Assembly (NCBI GenBank): GCA_024803745.1
Contig: JANJXV010000193.1
Coordinates: 124,001-188,000, forward strand
DNA: 64,000 nt
Direction: 5' to 3'
Source: Megascapheus bottae
Taxonomy: Eukaryota; Chordata; Mammalia; Rodentia; Geomyidae
A program made the position numbers and the translations under genes. Shown piece by piece: positions 20,591 through 33,047 of the stretch. Under the pieces are notes generated by a model that made no database searches, had not been told where the DNA came from, and worked only from the letters and a program-made list of their open reading frames with translations. Each line of letters opens with the position of its first letter. Position 1 is the stretch's first letter.

Positions 20591-21829
20591 CCAGGACTAT
20601 GAGAGGGAACCTGGTACTCTCTTGGTCTAATCAGACACAAGAAGAGGCCGGGATAGGCTGTGGAAAAACACAGAGAACATCTTCCCCCAGCTCATCCTGT
20701 CCTGCATGCTGGGGCAGCCATGTAACTAGGGCTACGGTGAAATCATCTTCACCCCTGTGCTGCCATCTGAATTGTAGGCCTCTGTCCTGGCATGGGGTGT
20801 CCTGATGGCTGAGCAGGTGCCCTAACCCTAGATGGAGAGCAGCCACTGACTGTGGTAGCTAAGGAGAGATCTGTTCCATAGCTATCAGGCCATCCAGCAT
20901 GGGAGCCATAACCACCCCTCACCCAGGTAGAGGCCAATGGTTCTCCAGGTGCTACTAACATTGCCCCACCCCTAGCTCTGGGTACACGTGACATTCCCTC
21001 CACAAGGAGCAGGACTAAGTGAAGGATCAGGAAGCTGCCTATGGGCTTCAGATGATGGCCAGGCTGGCACTACAGATGGCCTCACTCTGTCACCACCTTC
21101 CCCTGCCTCCATCATTCCTCCATCATTCCTCTCTACCTCCCACCCATTAACCTTGGAAACCAATGAACTGGGCTCTCATCATTCCTCTCATCTCTTCACC
21201 CACCTTGCCATGCGTCCATCCCTCTGTCACTTCCACCCCACACACATCCCAACACCAGCCACCCTGTAGCTTATGAGGATCCCAGAGGAAGCTCTTGGTG
21301 AAGGGCTTGTGACCACAAAACAGTTACTATCACCCGCTCCGCCTGATCCACCACAGAATAAGAACAGCCAAGCAGGCACACACTGCAGCAGAGTTGCTCT
21401 GCTGCCACCCTGATTTCTTCATGGCCAGGACTTGGCTCTCCTCAGCCTCCCAGCTCAGTAACCAGAACATTGTGCTTTCACAGAGCCATGGCTTCCAGTC
21501 TCCATGGACACAATGACATCAAGGTGATGCCAACTTCCCCATCTCTATATAGTTCTAACTATGGGATGGGAGCTGAGGTTCTCTTCTGTGACTCCATCCG
21601 CTAAGAGGCTCATGCAGATTTCTATCCTTTGCTCATCATGGTGACTCTTTGGTTAACAAGTCACTGCTGGGCTTCCAGTTCACCACATATAGAACCCATA
21701 CTCCAACACTTTTCTTAGAAGGACTGATGACTTTTAAATATTCTCTAGTTTTAAATTTCTACTTCCTTCTCTCTTTCATTTATTATTTCCCTTCCTCACA
21801 TACTTCCCTTTTTTTACCTTCCTTCTTTC
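20591..21829. other. Unrecognised GC-richer region
   Basis: No SINE or L1 signature is visible. Several 60-110 codon frames occur on both strands and none is convincing. 21110-21250 is CT-rich. Confidence 0.3.
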
Positions 21830-22045
21830 ATTCCTGGCCTTGAACTCAAGAGCTGGAGCTTTTTCTTAGCTTTTCTTTGCTCAAGGTAGCACTCTAGCTC
21901 TTGAGCCACAGCTCTACTTCAATCTTTGTTCTTGCTCTAAACTGGGAGTATGAGTCTCATGCATTTTTCCCTTTGCTGGGTTGGTTTTAAACCACAATAC
22001 TAAGATCAGGATCCTGAATATGCCTCGGATTACAGGTATTATCTA
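21830..22045 (-). repeat. Degraded B1-Geo SINE
   Basis: 'cctggccttgaactcaagag', 'ttgctcaaggtagcactcta' and 'gcctcggattacaggtat' are all diverged from the consensus seen elsewhere in the window. Confidence 0.5.
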
Positions 22046-22984
22046 ATCAAACAAATTCCTGATTTCTTTTTTAGACATAATTAGTTCTTTCAGGTGAGCC
22101 ACCAGCCACTCATGCAAGAGCATTGCAGGATCCCAGCATTCATCTTGTCTCCAGTCTTATTCCATCCATCTCACAATGGTCATCTAAAACACCCTGCTGC
22201 ATGCCTGAAGTCGCAAGGAACGTTCTCAACGCCATGAGAAGCCCCCTTAAGCTCTGCCTCAGACATGCCCAGCCCCCATCCCACTTCCACATGAGCATTT
22301 GTTTAGGAGAAATTTCCTGAGTACATCATCATCTTTTCCTCACCATTCAAATTTCATCTTTGGAGTCATTTCTCCCAGACAAAGAGGAACATGATCCATG
22401 GTTTGATAGCAGATCCAGCTTCATAGTCCCAGCCACCAACACCCCCCCATTACCCAGCCAGACACCTGAATTCAAGGACAATGTTTTCACTAACCCTGAC
22501 TCTTATCAAATGTTTTAACTTATACAGTGCATTAAAATAATTTTACTAAATGGAATAAACACATGGCATCAAGCTTCAGAATCTTTGCACCTGAACTTTT
22601 AGTGAATCACAGACACACCAGCATTTCTGTAGCCAACAGAAATCTTAGCTTTGAGATTTCAGCATTCCTGGTATCCAAGTTTGGATGTGCTTACACTGCC
22701 CTTAATGGGGCACTTCAATCACACAATCCCACAAAAATCAATGTCATTTGACATTCACTGGTAGGTGGTGCTAGGAAAAAGACTGATGTGCCAACTCCAT
22801 GCTGGCTTGACCTATGCCATCTTCAAACCGGGAGCAAGTGGGGCTCCTCTCTCCATGACATCTTTTGTGTACTACCCCAAGAGGACCTTTACCTTGAGAC
22901 AAAATTATGAAGACAATCTCTACCAGCAAAGATTCCAGTGAGATGTGCCTACAGGGATAAAGCTAAAATCTCACTAAAGTGAGG
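22046..22984. other. Unrecognised stretch
   Basis: No gene or repeat could be supported. Open frames of about 65 codons at 22123 and 22563 lack any recognisable motif. Confidence 0.3.
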
Positions 22985-23215
22985 TTGTTGGCAGTGCTGG
23001 AGCCTGAACTCAGGGCCTGGGCACTAAGCATTTGTACTCAAGACTAGCCCTTTACCACTTGAGCCCAAATTCCATTCCCAGCTGTTTTTATTTTTGGTAG
23101 TAAGAAACTATCAGACTTTCCTGTTCTAGGTGACTTGGAACTTCCATACTCAGATCTCAGCCTCCTGACCAACCTGGATTAAAAGTGTGGATCAGCCATG
23201 CGCCACACCTGAGGA
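22985..23215 (-). repeat. B1-Geo composite SINE, degraded
   Basis: 'gagcctgaactcagggcctg', 'agatctcagcctcctgacca' and an eroded end near 23210. Confidence 0.6.
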
Positions 23216-23593
23216 CTTTTGCCAGCACATTTTTTCCCAACAATTAGAAGAGGAAGATGTGGGAGGGTTGGGCTCATCCTGCCATGCATATGAAGGAGAG
23301 CATCAGCGCCTGAACTTCATTCCCTGTTGTAGGCTGCTGGAGAAAAAGGAAGCAAATAGGCACAGGCTGGCAGCAGATGCCACAGAACATCTTGTGACCA
23401 AGATTCCCAGAGCAGACCTCAGAATCAATGACAGAGTTGGATCTACCCAGTAACAGAGGCAGTAGTGACACCTGAAACTGCGAGTTTGAGCCTTTGGTGC
23501 TAGTAAACAGGGCCACCTATGTCTCAATGAGAAAGGTGAGATTTTGGTGGAGAAGGTGAGATTAAACATTATGTATCATGCCAGAAGACAGAC
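23216..23593. other. Unrecognised stretch
   Basis: Overlapping 80-88 codon frames occur on both strands over 23187-23569 without any motif. Treated as non-coding. Confidence 0.3.
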
Positions 23594-24480
23594 TATAAGG
23601 GGTCTTTTATTATTCCAAGTGAAATTTTGGATTTCCTCTTCTGTTACTTTAAAGAATAACATTGGGATATTGATGAATATTGCACTGAATTTGTAGATAG
23701 TCCCTATCAAGATTGCCATTTTTACAATATTACTTCTTCCAAACCAGGAGCATAGGTTTTTGCATTTCCTCAGTTCTGCGTTAATTTCCTTCTCCAGAGT
23801 TTATAGTTCCATCAAAAAGATGCTTTACATTCTAAGTTAATTCCTAGGTATTTTATTTTCTTTGATAGCAAAATGAGTTGCTATCCTGATTCTTGCCTCA
23901 TTCCTCTCATTTGTTGGCATATAGGAAGGCAGTTGACATTGAGGGTTAATTTTATACCCTGCTACCTTACCAAAGTTTTATATCAGCTCAAGCAGCTTCG
24001 GAGTAGAGTCTATAGGGTTCTTTAAATACAGAATCATGTCATCTGTAAGGAGAGAAAGTTTCAGTTCCTCTTTTCCTTTTCCTCCTCACTCCAGTTAGAA
24101 TGGCCAAGATCCAGAAATCTAATAACGTATGCTGGAGGGGATGTGGCCAGGAGGGATCACTACTACACTTCTGGTGGGATTGCAAACTCGTTCAACCACT
24201 AGGGAAAGCACTATGGCAGTATCCCAAAAAGACTAAACATAGAGTTCCCCTGTGATCCAGCAATTTCACTACTTGCCAATCGTCCAGATAGGACACACTA
24301 AATTCACTAGAACAATAACATTTATCACAGCACTATTTACTATAACAAAGGTATGGAACCAACCCAGATGCCCGTCAGTTGATGGGTAGATCAAATATGT
24401 TATTTTTACACAATGGAATTCTGTGCTTCTGTCAGAAAGAATGACACAGACGAATTTGTAAGGAAATAGAAAGACTGTAA
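23594..24480 (+). mobile_element. L1 with 5' inversion (twin-priming type)
   Basis: 24085-24480 is ORF2 C-terminal sequence in the sense direction ('ccagttagaatggccaagat', 'tgctggaggggatgtggcca'). 23594-24075 is an upstream ORF2 piece in the opposite direction, covering the FADDM region (about 24020-24050) to the segment encoding RPRI. The stretch between the two pieces is missing. This head-to-head layout is the known product of twin priming during L1 insertion. Confidence 0.75.
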
Positions 24481-24484
24481 AGTT

Positions 24485-24616
24485 TAGAAATTAGTTTCTG
24501 TCTCCTTCTCTCTCTCCTTCTCTATCTCTGTAAAATTTAGAAGTTCCTGTTTCTCTCTCTTTTCTCTCTTTCTCTCTCTCTTTCTGTCTCTCTCTTTCTG
24601 TCTCTCTCTTTCTGTC

Positions 24617-24690
<74 letters not shown>
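24485..24690. repeat. (CT)n pyrimidine microsatellite
   Basis: CT and CTTT/CTGT repeats, purest at 24626-24688. It follows directly after the inverted L1. Confidence 0.95.
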
Positions 24691-24691
<1 letters not shown>

Positions 24692-24862
24692 CTTAGGCTT
24701 GAACTCAGGGCCTGAGCTACTTTTGCTCAAGGTTAGCACTCTACCATTTGAACCACAGTGTTGCTTCTGGCTTGCACTTTTCACGTAGTATTGAGGAATC
24801 TAACTCAGGCCTTCATCCTTGATAGGTTAGCACTCTACCACTAAGCCACACAGTCAGCTTTT
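24691..24862 (-). repeat. IDL-Geo SINE
   Basis: An inverted dimer with 'ggcttgaactcagggcctga' and 'gttagcactctaccactaag'. Confidence 0.75.
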
Positions 24863-24869
24863 AGAGGTT

Positions 24870-27075
24870 CCTGACAAAGGTTTTCCTACATGCTATTATT
24901 TCTTCTGTGAGTGCTCTTAATGCTTGCTGAAGGTTGACTTTGTTTAGAAGACTTACCCTAATGCTCCCATATACAGAGATTCTATATATAGCTAAATGTT
25001 TTTCATTACTCAGAATTTCTCTATTGTGTATGTTCTGAAATGTACTGAAGACTGACTTCTGATTAAAAGTCATTGCACATTTGTTCTATTTTAGTTTTCT
25101 TTTCTTCTATGGGAATCAGGTTTGTGATGAACACAGAAGTATGCCTTCCAGGTCAAAAACTTTCCACATTTGTAATATTCATAACGTTTTTCTCTCCTAT
25201 GTGCATTTTATACTTAGTCATACGTTCATGATGGATTTTTCATATTCTTATATTCATACGATTTTTATCCTGTGTCTGTGTGGTATCATGCAAACTCAAC
25301 TATAAGTTCTTCAAAAAAATTTCCCTTTCATTTTATTCATAGGATTCTATCCTGTGGGTGTTTAGTGATAAATCTTGACTTGTGCCTTCTGGGGAAAAGA
25401 CTGAACATTTGCTACATTCATTAAGGGTTTTATCTTGTGTTGGTTCTGTGACACAAGCTGAGTTTTCTTCCACAGACTAAAAAGTCTTTCCTATTTATTA
25501 CATTGCTAAGGCTTCTCATATGTGTGAACTCTCTTATGCTTCCTGAAGGGTGAATACTGCACGAAAGACTTTCAACTTTGGTTATATTCCTAAGGTTTCT
25601 AATATGTGTGAATTCTGTTATGCCTCCTGTAATGTGACTTCCATCTGAAGGTCTTACCACATTTGATGCACTCGTACAGTTTCTCTCCTGTGTGTATTCT
25701 CTGATGCAATTTGAGGGAAGACTTCCATTTGAAAGACATTCCACATCGGTTACCTTTATAAGGTTTTTCTCCTGTTTGAATTGTCATATGCATGTTGAGG
25801 TTTGGCTTCTGTGTGAAGGACTTTTCACATATGTTACACTCATAAGGTGTTTCTCCTGAGTATATTCTCTGATGAACATGGAGTTTTACCTTCCATTTGA
25901 AAGACTTTCCGCATTCACTACATGCATAAGTTTTCTCTCCTGTGTGTGTTCTATTATGCCCATCAAGATATGACTTCCACTTGAAGGTCTTTCCACATTT
26001 GTTGCACACATAAGGTTTCTCTCCTGTGTGTGTTCTTTGATGCAATTTGAGGGAAGATTTCTGTCTGAAAGACTTTACACATTGGTTACATTCATAAGCT
26101 TTCACTCCTGTGTGTATTCTCTGATGAACACGAAGTTTTCCCTTCCCTTGGAAAGACTTTCCACATTCATTACACTTATAAGATTTCTCTCCTGTGTGTG
26201 TTATTTGATGAACTCGAAGGTGTATCTTCTGGGTGAACGACTTTTCACATTTGTTACATTCATAAGGTTTCTCTTCTGTGTGTCTTCTCTGGTGCAAAGT
26301 GAGGTATGATTTCAGTCTAAAAGTCTTCCCACATTTATCCCATTCATAAGATTTCTCTTCTGTGTGAGATCTCTGATGTGTGCTGATTGCTGAATTCTGG
26401 GCAGAAATTTTATTACGTTCCTCATATTCATAAGGTTTGTCTTCTCTTGGAGATCGAGGTTGGAGCGTCAGGTCTGACTTCTCAGAAATTAATTTTCACA
26501 CTTGATGTATGCATCACATATCTCAGGATATTTGCTCTGAGGTATTGTAAGGCGTATTTCATTACTGAAAGATTTCTCACATTCACTACATATATGAGGA
26601 GTCTCTCCTGTGTACATTTTTGGATGTGTAGTGATGGTCGGTGTTAAGTACAATATTTTTCATCCCACAGTACATTTAGCAGTTTTCCTCCCTCCCTGAA
26701 GAATTTCTTGGGCAGGGAGAACAGAATTATGATACTGCAGATCTTTTGGACTGTCACAATCATGAATAAAATGCTCTGAATATCCGATGGATTTTTTAAG
26801 AACAGGAGACATACGAGATCTATATGCAGTATGCATCTCATCAGGCTTAGGAGACAGAAGCAAGTCCTGACACTTTATGAACTCCTCAGTCCTCACCCCT
26901 AAGTTGTTACCGTTATTACTAATCAGCTCTGGATTATGTGTAGAGCTCAAATTTAAAGTTGTTGCAAATCTCACGTTTTCCTCCACTTCGATACTACTTG
27001 CAACTGCTACTTCACAAAGACATTCATGTGGATATTCCTGGAATGTCTTGAACACATTTTCCATTACCTGGACAT
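24870..27075 (-). pseudogene. KRAB zinc-finger gene, last exon, broken
   Basis: Last exon of a KRAB-C2H2 repressor gene. The acceptor 'attttag' lies just upstream, so the exon starts at 27075. Its phase joins the KRAB-B exon to give DVQVMEN. That frame stays open for about 139 codons and then hits TGA at 26660-26662, before any finger. Other stops and frame changes follow (TAA near 26509). A decayed finger at about 26590 (CSECEKSFS) marks the start of the array. Finger remnants continue, out of frame, down to about 24870 (TFNQKSVFSTFQNIH). As read, a product could carry KRAB but no fingers. Confidence 0.85.
25599..26372 (-). pseudogene. C2H2 finger array in open frame
   Basis: Nine fingers with TGEKPY-type linkers. 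Fingers reading CNKCEKSFTQKIHLRVHQITH-like, FQGKGKLRVH, FRQKSSLKLH and FKWKSYLDGH have all four zinc ligands. The first (EWDKC) has lost its first Cys. The sixth ends HQRIY and the seventh HMTIQ, each losing the last His. The eighth (KGNRC) has lost its first Cys. The ninth is complete and a stop follows at 25599. Mixed intact and ligand-lost fingers fit relaxed selection after the upstream stop. Confidence 0.85.
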
Positions 27076-27514
27076 CTAAAATGAGTCATAGAAAAAAAGA
27101 CACAAACATACATGAGATACAAATATTCCTTACTGTAAAGATAATGACTTTACTTTCCCATCCTAAGTGTTAGATATTTTAAAATATAAAAGTGGAAATT
27201 GATTTGTGAGAAATATATGCTTTTCTCCCTAACCTATTAAGAAAATGATATTTTACAATGACCAATAATGTTTTTCTGTGTTTTAGTTCTCTTTTTATAT
27301 CACAGGAAATATTTATTGAAATTACCCATCTATGTATTGCTACAGTTTTAAGCTGAATACTACCTATAATATACCTGCAGCTGTTTTTTTTCAAATACTG
27401 TATTGTTTATACATTGAGGAATAGCTGCCTTTCTTTTATTTTTGAGAAATACTCTAAATATTGTGCTGTTTTGCATCTTTTTAAAACTTTCTTTTCTTTT
27501 CTTTACTTTTCTTT
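27076..27514. other. Intron of the KRAB-ZNF gene
   Basis: AT-rich, with no repeat recognised up to the SINE at 27515. Confidence 0.6.
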
Positions 27515-27690
27515 TTTTTTTGTAGTTCATAGGCCTCGGCCCTGTCCCTGAACACTTCAGCAGAAGACTATAACCCCTATCCTTGAGCTACAGCCCCACT
27601 TCCTGTTTTCTAGAGTTAACTACTGATAAGAGTCTCACGTCCTGAGTACCAGATAGGATTACCTTACCCAGTTTCAATGCTGTTTGCCTA
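27515..27690 (-). repeat. B1-Geo SINE, partial
   Basis: 'gccctgtccctgaacacttc' is followed by 'gagttaactactgataagag'. The B1-like head is shortened. Confidence 0.55.
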
Positions 27691-28011
27691 TTAACCATTA
27701 AGTGAGGAACACGAATTTTTTCTAGATTCAGCGGCCACAAGTTTGGTTTATATGTCTGTTTGCCTTTGATCCAAGCAAGAACGATTCTTGAGAGTAAGGT
27801 CTTACACCTATATCCCTTCAGTTACAACTTCTCACTAAAGTCTCAATTTAGGTATTTGTGGGAATTTTGAAATTTATTTCTTTCCATTTGAAGTCTTATA
27901 AAAATTCCTTTTCTAACACTCCTGTCCCTCAGAACCATGGAAGACCAGAAAATCCCCAGCTCATTGTCTAGTTAATTTTCTTATGTTGATTGAAACTTTG
28001 TTGTTTTTTTT

Positions 28012-28190
28012 TTCCTTCCATTCCTGGGTTTGAACTTAGAACCTAACCACTGTCCTTGGGTTTTCTCAAGACTAGAACCCTACCAATGAATTCATTACTT
28101 CTGGCTTTTTCTATGTATGTTGTAATAAGGAATAAAACCTGTGTCTTTGTGCATGCTAGGCAAGCACTCTACCACTAGGCTCAATTTCTG
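28012..28190 (-). repeat. IDL-Geo SINE
   Basis: 'tcctgggtttgaacttagaa' to 'gctaggcaagcactctacca'. It lies in the intron. Confidence 0.75.
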
Positions 28191-28333
28191 GTGGAAACGT
28201 CTGGTTTTGAATACCAGTCTCTTCCTACCAGCATAAAGATATTATCCTTATCAGAGAATAATGCCCTGACTTATTCCTTGTTTGCTCAATCATTTATAGT
28301 CTTAGTTTTAAAGAAATGAAAGAATGATATTTT

Positions 28334-28381
28334 TTCTTTCTTTCTTTCTTTCTTTCTTCCTTTCCTTCCTTCCCTCTTTCT

Positions 28382-28449
<68 letters not shown>
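28334..28449. repeat. (TTTC)n microsatellite
   Basis: About 25 TTTC units with a CCTT-type interruption near 28355-28375. It abuts the 5' side of the next SINE. Confidence 0.95.
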
Positions 28450-28678
28450 GTTTTGCGGGCATGGGACTTGAATTCTAGACCTGGCTGTTCTTCCTGAGCT
28501 CTTCAGCTCAAGGCTACTGCCCTATGTCTTTAGACTCAACCCCACTTCTCATTTTCTATTGGTTCATTGGAGAGAAGAGTCTAAGGTGCTTTTGTGATAG
28601 GTCAGTCTTTGAACCTTGATCCTCAGATCTCAGCCTCCTAAGTAGCTAGGATTACAGGCATGAGCCACGGGCTCATGG
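28450..28678 (-). repeat. B1-Geo composite SINE
   Basis: One of the best-preserved copies. It runs from 'gcgggcatgggacttgaatt' to 'ggcatgagccacgggc', with 'cagcctcctaagtagctagg' inside. Confidence 0.8.
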
Positions 28679-28779
28679 CTTTCTCATTTTATTTTGTTTC
28701 ACAGTGATTTCTACAGAGAAATCTAACTTTAACTCTACTGCCACATAGAATTCATCATATCACCCTATGATTCTTGGTG

Positions 28780-28950
28780 CCGCGGGTTTGGGCTAGCATG
28801 CACAAAGACCTGGTTCAGTTCCTTGGTACTACATACAAAGAAAAAGCCAGAAGTGGTGCTATGACTCAAGAAGTAGAGAGCTAGCCTTGAGAAAACCCAA
28901 GGACCATGCTCAGGCCCTGAGACCAAGCATAGGATTGGGAAAAGAAAAGG
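28780..28950 (+). repeat. IDL-Geo SINE
   Basis: 'gggctagcatgcacaaagac', then 'gtggtgctatgactcaagaa' and an A-rich end. Confidence 0.75.
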
Positions 28951-29092
28951 ATTCTTGATTCATTCACAAAGAATTCCATAGGTTCCACACAGGATTTAGG
29001 GTTACTAAGAATATTATTGCTCAGTACATCACAACATGAACTTACCAATGGGGCTCAGGCTCCAACATCAATATGAAGATGCATTCACTCAC

Positions 29093-29182
29093 CTGTGATA
29101 TTCTTGTCAGAGGAATTTCCTATCCAGAGTTCTGCACAGTGCTCTAGCTTGTCAATTAATACAGGTTTGGGAACACAGGGCC
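29093..29182 (-). pseudogene. KRAB-B-like exon of the zinc-finger gene
   Basis: A 90-base exon bounded by acceptor 'atttacag' and donor GTGAGT on the minus strand. Its phase fits both neighbouring exons. It reads GPCVPKPVLIDKLE then CAELWIG, the usual KRAB-B pattern. No lesion is seen in this exon. The gene as a whole is broken in the last exon. Confidence 0.8.
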
Positions 29183-29354
29183 CTGTAAATTAGAAACAGT
29201 AGAGAATTATTGCTTATGCTGTGTCATCATTGCTTTAAGTTCGCAGACATCCTACTCACAAGTTATCTATTAAAGATTTTCTCTCATTTCTCACTGGCTC
29301 CATGGTTGACTTTTCCCCAGCTCTGGATTCATTTTGTATGGCATAAACTTAGCT

Positions 29355-29605
29355 GTCTTGCTCAAGGCTAGAAAAATACCAGTTTGAGTCCCAGCTCCAC
29401 TTACATGCATAGGTCTTCATGCATGCTAGGCAAGCACTCAACCACAAAGTCAAACTCTTGACACTCCACTAACATTTTTGAGGGGTTACTTGGAGTTATA
29501 GAGTTTCATGGCAATTTTTATGCCATTGCTGGCTTCAAATTAGAATTCTTAGATTTCTTCCTCCTGAATATTTTAAGATTACAGGCATGAAACATTGCAC
29601 CTAGT
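29355..29605 (-). repeat. SINE fragments in intron
   Basis: 29400-29460 is an IDL half ('catgctaggcaagcactcaa'). 29470-29605 is a degraded B1-like head. Confidence 0.55.
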
Positions 29606-29859
29606 GCCAGGTTTCCATTATAAACTCACTGTTTAGTGATTTGTAGATCCTATTTCCAATAATGATATATATTCTATTCTGGATGGTTTATCCACTTACA
29701 ATTACTGTGTAAGTTTGAAATGTCGTCTCCATTAGAGGAAACATAATTTAGAACTGTTGTCAAAGTATCCTGAAGGTATCCTGAAGAATGAGTACAAAAT
29801 TACCTTAGGTTTTCTTTAGAAAGTAATGATACTTCTCAGGACCTGGAATCTTTCATTTA

Positions 29860-30135
<276 letters not shown>

Positions 30136-30209
30136 TTATTCTTTTTTTGTTGGAATTGTATTCCTTTACTTAAATCTTTAGACTTACATGAAATATTGAC
30201 CTGAAAAGC

Positions 30210-30390
30210 TTAGGGATGGTGCCTAGGCCCAGACTTCAAGTCCCAAGACCCACAAAAAAATAAAAAGGCAAGCCAGGTGTTGGTGGCTCACGCCTGTCAT
30301 CCTAGCTACTCAGGAGACTGAGATCTGAGGACCATGGTTTCAAAGCCAGCCTGGCACAAAATTCCATGAGACTCCTTTCCAATTACCCAC
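30210..30390 (+). repeat. Geo half followed by a B1-like SINE head
   Basis: 30210-30258 is a Geo end ('gacttcaagtcccaagaccc'). 30268-30390 is a well-preserved 7SL-type head ('ggtggctcacgcctgtcatc', 'agctactcaggagactgaga'). Confidence 0.75.
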
Positions 30391-30644
30391 CATAAAATGT
30401 TTAATGGCTTGTGGCATATCATGGTAGAGCAATTGTGGTATCGACAGAAATAAGTCGGGGGAGTAGATTTAGGTTATAAATGGAATTATTCCATTGAAAA
30501 GGAACTACATTATATGATGACATATGCTGATACTGAGAGAATATTGCAAAATCTTAGGGTATCAAGTAATAATACTGTGAAGTACACCCAGAATGTTAAT
30601 GTTCTATGTCTGGCATAATAATCACTTGGGGAAGAAACTTTTTT
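30391..30644. other. AT-rich, nothing recognised
   Basis: No repeat or open frame is supportable. Confidence 0.4.
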
Positions 30645-30895
30645 TTCTTTTTTTTTGGCTGGGGGATTTGTAAGGCTTGAACTCTGGGCCTGGGCACTGT
30701 TCCTGAGCTCTTCAACTCAAGGCTATCACCCTACCTATGAAGCCACAGTGCCATTTCCCATATTCTAGTGGTTAACTGTCGATGAGAGTCTCATAGACTT
30801 TCTAATGCCCAGGCTGGCTTTGAACCAAATCTTTAGATATCAGTCTGATATCTGAGTAGCTAGGATTACAGGTAGAATTCACTGCACCTGGCAAT
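30645..30895 (-). repeat. B1-Geo composite SINE
   Basis: 'aaggcttgaactctgggcct' to 'gtagaattcactgcacctgg'. Confidence 0.8.
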
Positions 30896-31004
30896 TAATT
30901 TATTTCTTGCTGTTTTATACTACAAATTTACTGTATGTTTTACTTTTTCAAAAAGACTGAGGATGACCTTTGTTCTGTATATAACGGGAAGAGGGGTAGG
31001 GAGC

Positions 31005-31110
31005 TGTGAGCAGAACAACTGAGGGGCAATACTCAGGGTAGGAAAATAGCCTTAAACTAAAGAGCTCACGGCCCAAGGTCCAAGCCCCATGACTTTCCCC
31101 ACTACCCCAC
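31005..31110 (+). repeat. Geo half-SINE, degraded
   Basis: 'gctgtgagcagaacaactga' to 'ggtccaagccccatgacttt'. Confidence 0.5.
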
Positions 31111-31299
31111 AAAAAAAGGGAAAAAAATAGGAGATTGGAGAGGATTTTCTAAAAAGAATATATAGAAATAGTAGTTCAAAATGTAGAAAGAAGTTCAATA
31201 TTAACAGTCATGAGAAAAATTAAAATTACAATGAAATCATTACTTTAAGTATATTAATATAAATATAGTTTTAAACAAAAAGATCCACATACACACACA

Positions 31300-31337
<38 letters not shown>

Positions 31338-31370
31338 TACAAAAAAACAACTTTCAAAGTCTAACTATTA
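31111..31370. repeat. AT-rich stretch with (CA)n
   Basis: A (CA)n run at 31288-31334 lies 36 bases before the array sequence resumes at 31371. Confidence 0.85.
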
Positions 31371-32632
31371 CTTTTATCTTTCTGACAGTCTTGGGGCTTG
31401 AATTCAGGGCCTGAGCACTGTCCTCGGGTTTTCTCAAGTCTAGCCTTCTGCCACTTGAGCCACAGTGCCACATCTAGATTTTCTATCTATGTGGTACAGA
31501 GCAATCAAACCCAGATCTTCATGGATGCTAGGCAAGCACTCTACCACTATGCCAAACTCTCAACCCTGACATAGTAATTATAAAGTCATCATCATCATCA
31601 TCATATCCAAAAATTCTTTCTCCTACAAAGAATGAACACTTAAGTGTGTCTAATGCTTTTTTTTAAATTTCATTAATTCTTCTGTGTTTTTCCCTCTTGC
31701 ATTTTTTACACATGACAGCAAAGCTAATCATCAGGAAAAAATTGATTAGGATACAGAAACCTAATAATATCCTAGTAGATTGACGTCAAAAATATGTGCA
31801 AGATGCCCTGTGTGTTTGACCTAGTGGGAGAGTCCTTGGCTACCAAGCAGTAAGCCTCAGGTTTGATTCCTCATTACCACATACATAGAAAATGCTGCAA
31901 GTGGTGCTGTGGCTCGGTGGGACAGATAAAGCCTAAAGAAAGCCCAAGAACAATGTTCACACTCTGAGGTCAAGTCCCAAGACTAGCAAAAACAAAAAAA
32001 AATTCGACAAGGGGCAAAAAGCAGGCAGAGAAGGCACTGTGAAGCAAATGTTTTGTAAACGATGAGGGCAATATTGACCCTTAAGTTTGGATCTTACCTA
32101 AGAAAGGCTCCTTGAGCCTGAGACCAGACTGGTAGTTGGGCCTAGTGGAAGACATTGGGATTGGACAAATAAGGTGTGCTGTATACTACATCCACATGTA
32201 TATTGTGAGACTGCAGGAGAGATTCAGCCTCCAGTATGTCTTTGGTGAGGTCTTTTGTGAGCAAGGATCTTTGGTCATTGGGCCCTGAAAGGTGACCCTG
32301 CCTCCCTCACAATGGAACAGAATATGGAACCCTGGTAACCAAGCCACTGTAACTAACAACCAGCTCAAGCCAGCTCACTTGGCCTGTGGCTCAGGAGGAA
32401 GAAAGATGTTGCTGTGCTGTTGCCAAAGGTCAGGAAACTCGAGTCTCAGGCATGGAAATTGTGGATGTCTTACTCGAAGATGTACATGTTAGATCATTGC
32501 CAAGCCACAAATCCAGTATAACAGAACTTTGTCTAAGAAGAAGGCCAGGAAAATCCACGGCAACCAGATGAGGTAAATTTCTAAGAAGAAATGTATTTGA
32601 CCCCATCATCCTCCCCACACACTACAACTTTC
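31371..32632 (+). repeat. Spacer S-C, truncated at its left end
   Basis: Starts at the equivalent of 2561 (in the short run before the first SINE), so the first 113 or so bases of S and all preceding L1 are missing. It contains the inverted IDL-Geo SINE (31383-31567), a short ATC tract (31587-31607), the plus-strand SINE (about 31808-32000) and the RALGDS-like fragment (32040-32575). The sequence is of the A/C/G type in its right part. Confidence 0.88.
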
Positions 32633-33047
32633 TTTTTTTTTCATTTTTGTATTGTAATTAGTAAAAGGGTTAGATGATATTTGCTAGATAGAAGGTGCAT
32701 TAATTCACATACATTGATACCCTTTCACATGTCTTGGTACCCATTTCCCTCCAACCCCACACCCCCCACCCGTTTTGGTTTTCCCCCCTTCCCTATCAAA
32801 TTTCAAATATCCAAATACAAATAAATTCAATATATCAGATAACAAAGTGAGATACTATACCAATATGGGATAACCAAGGGACAGCAAGCGAGATGAGAGA
32901 CAACATAGTACATTAAGGACAACAATCATTCATTATATGGCTTTTGTGTCAATATCCTGGAGGTCCGTTCAATTAGCTTCACATTATATGGCCTTATATA
33001 TGGCCTTTTGCTCTATTGCCAATCTCTGCTAGTAGAGCCCAAGGTTT

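Noticed and set aside
23187..23569. Overlapping 80-88 codon frames on both strands
   Set aside because: No domain, bias or splice context. Open length is within chance for this composition.
24484..24784. Arg/Glu-rich minus-strand frames
   Set aside because: Translation of the (CT)n microsatellite read as GAGA.
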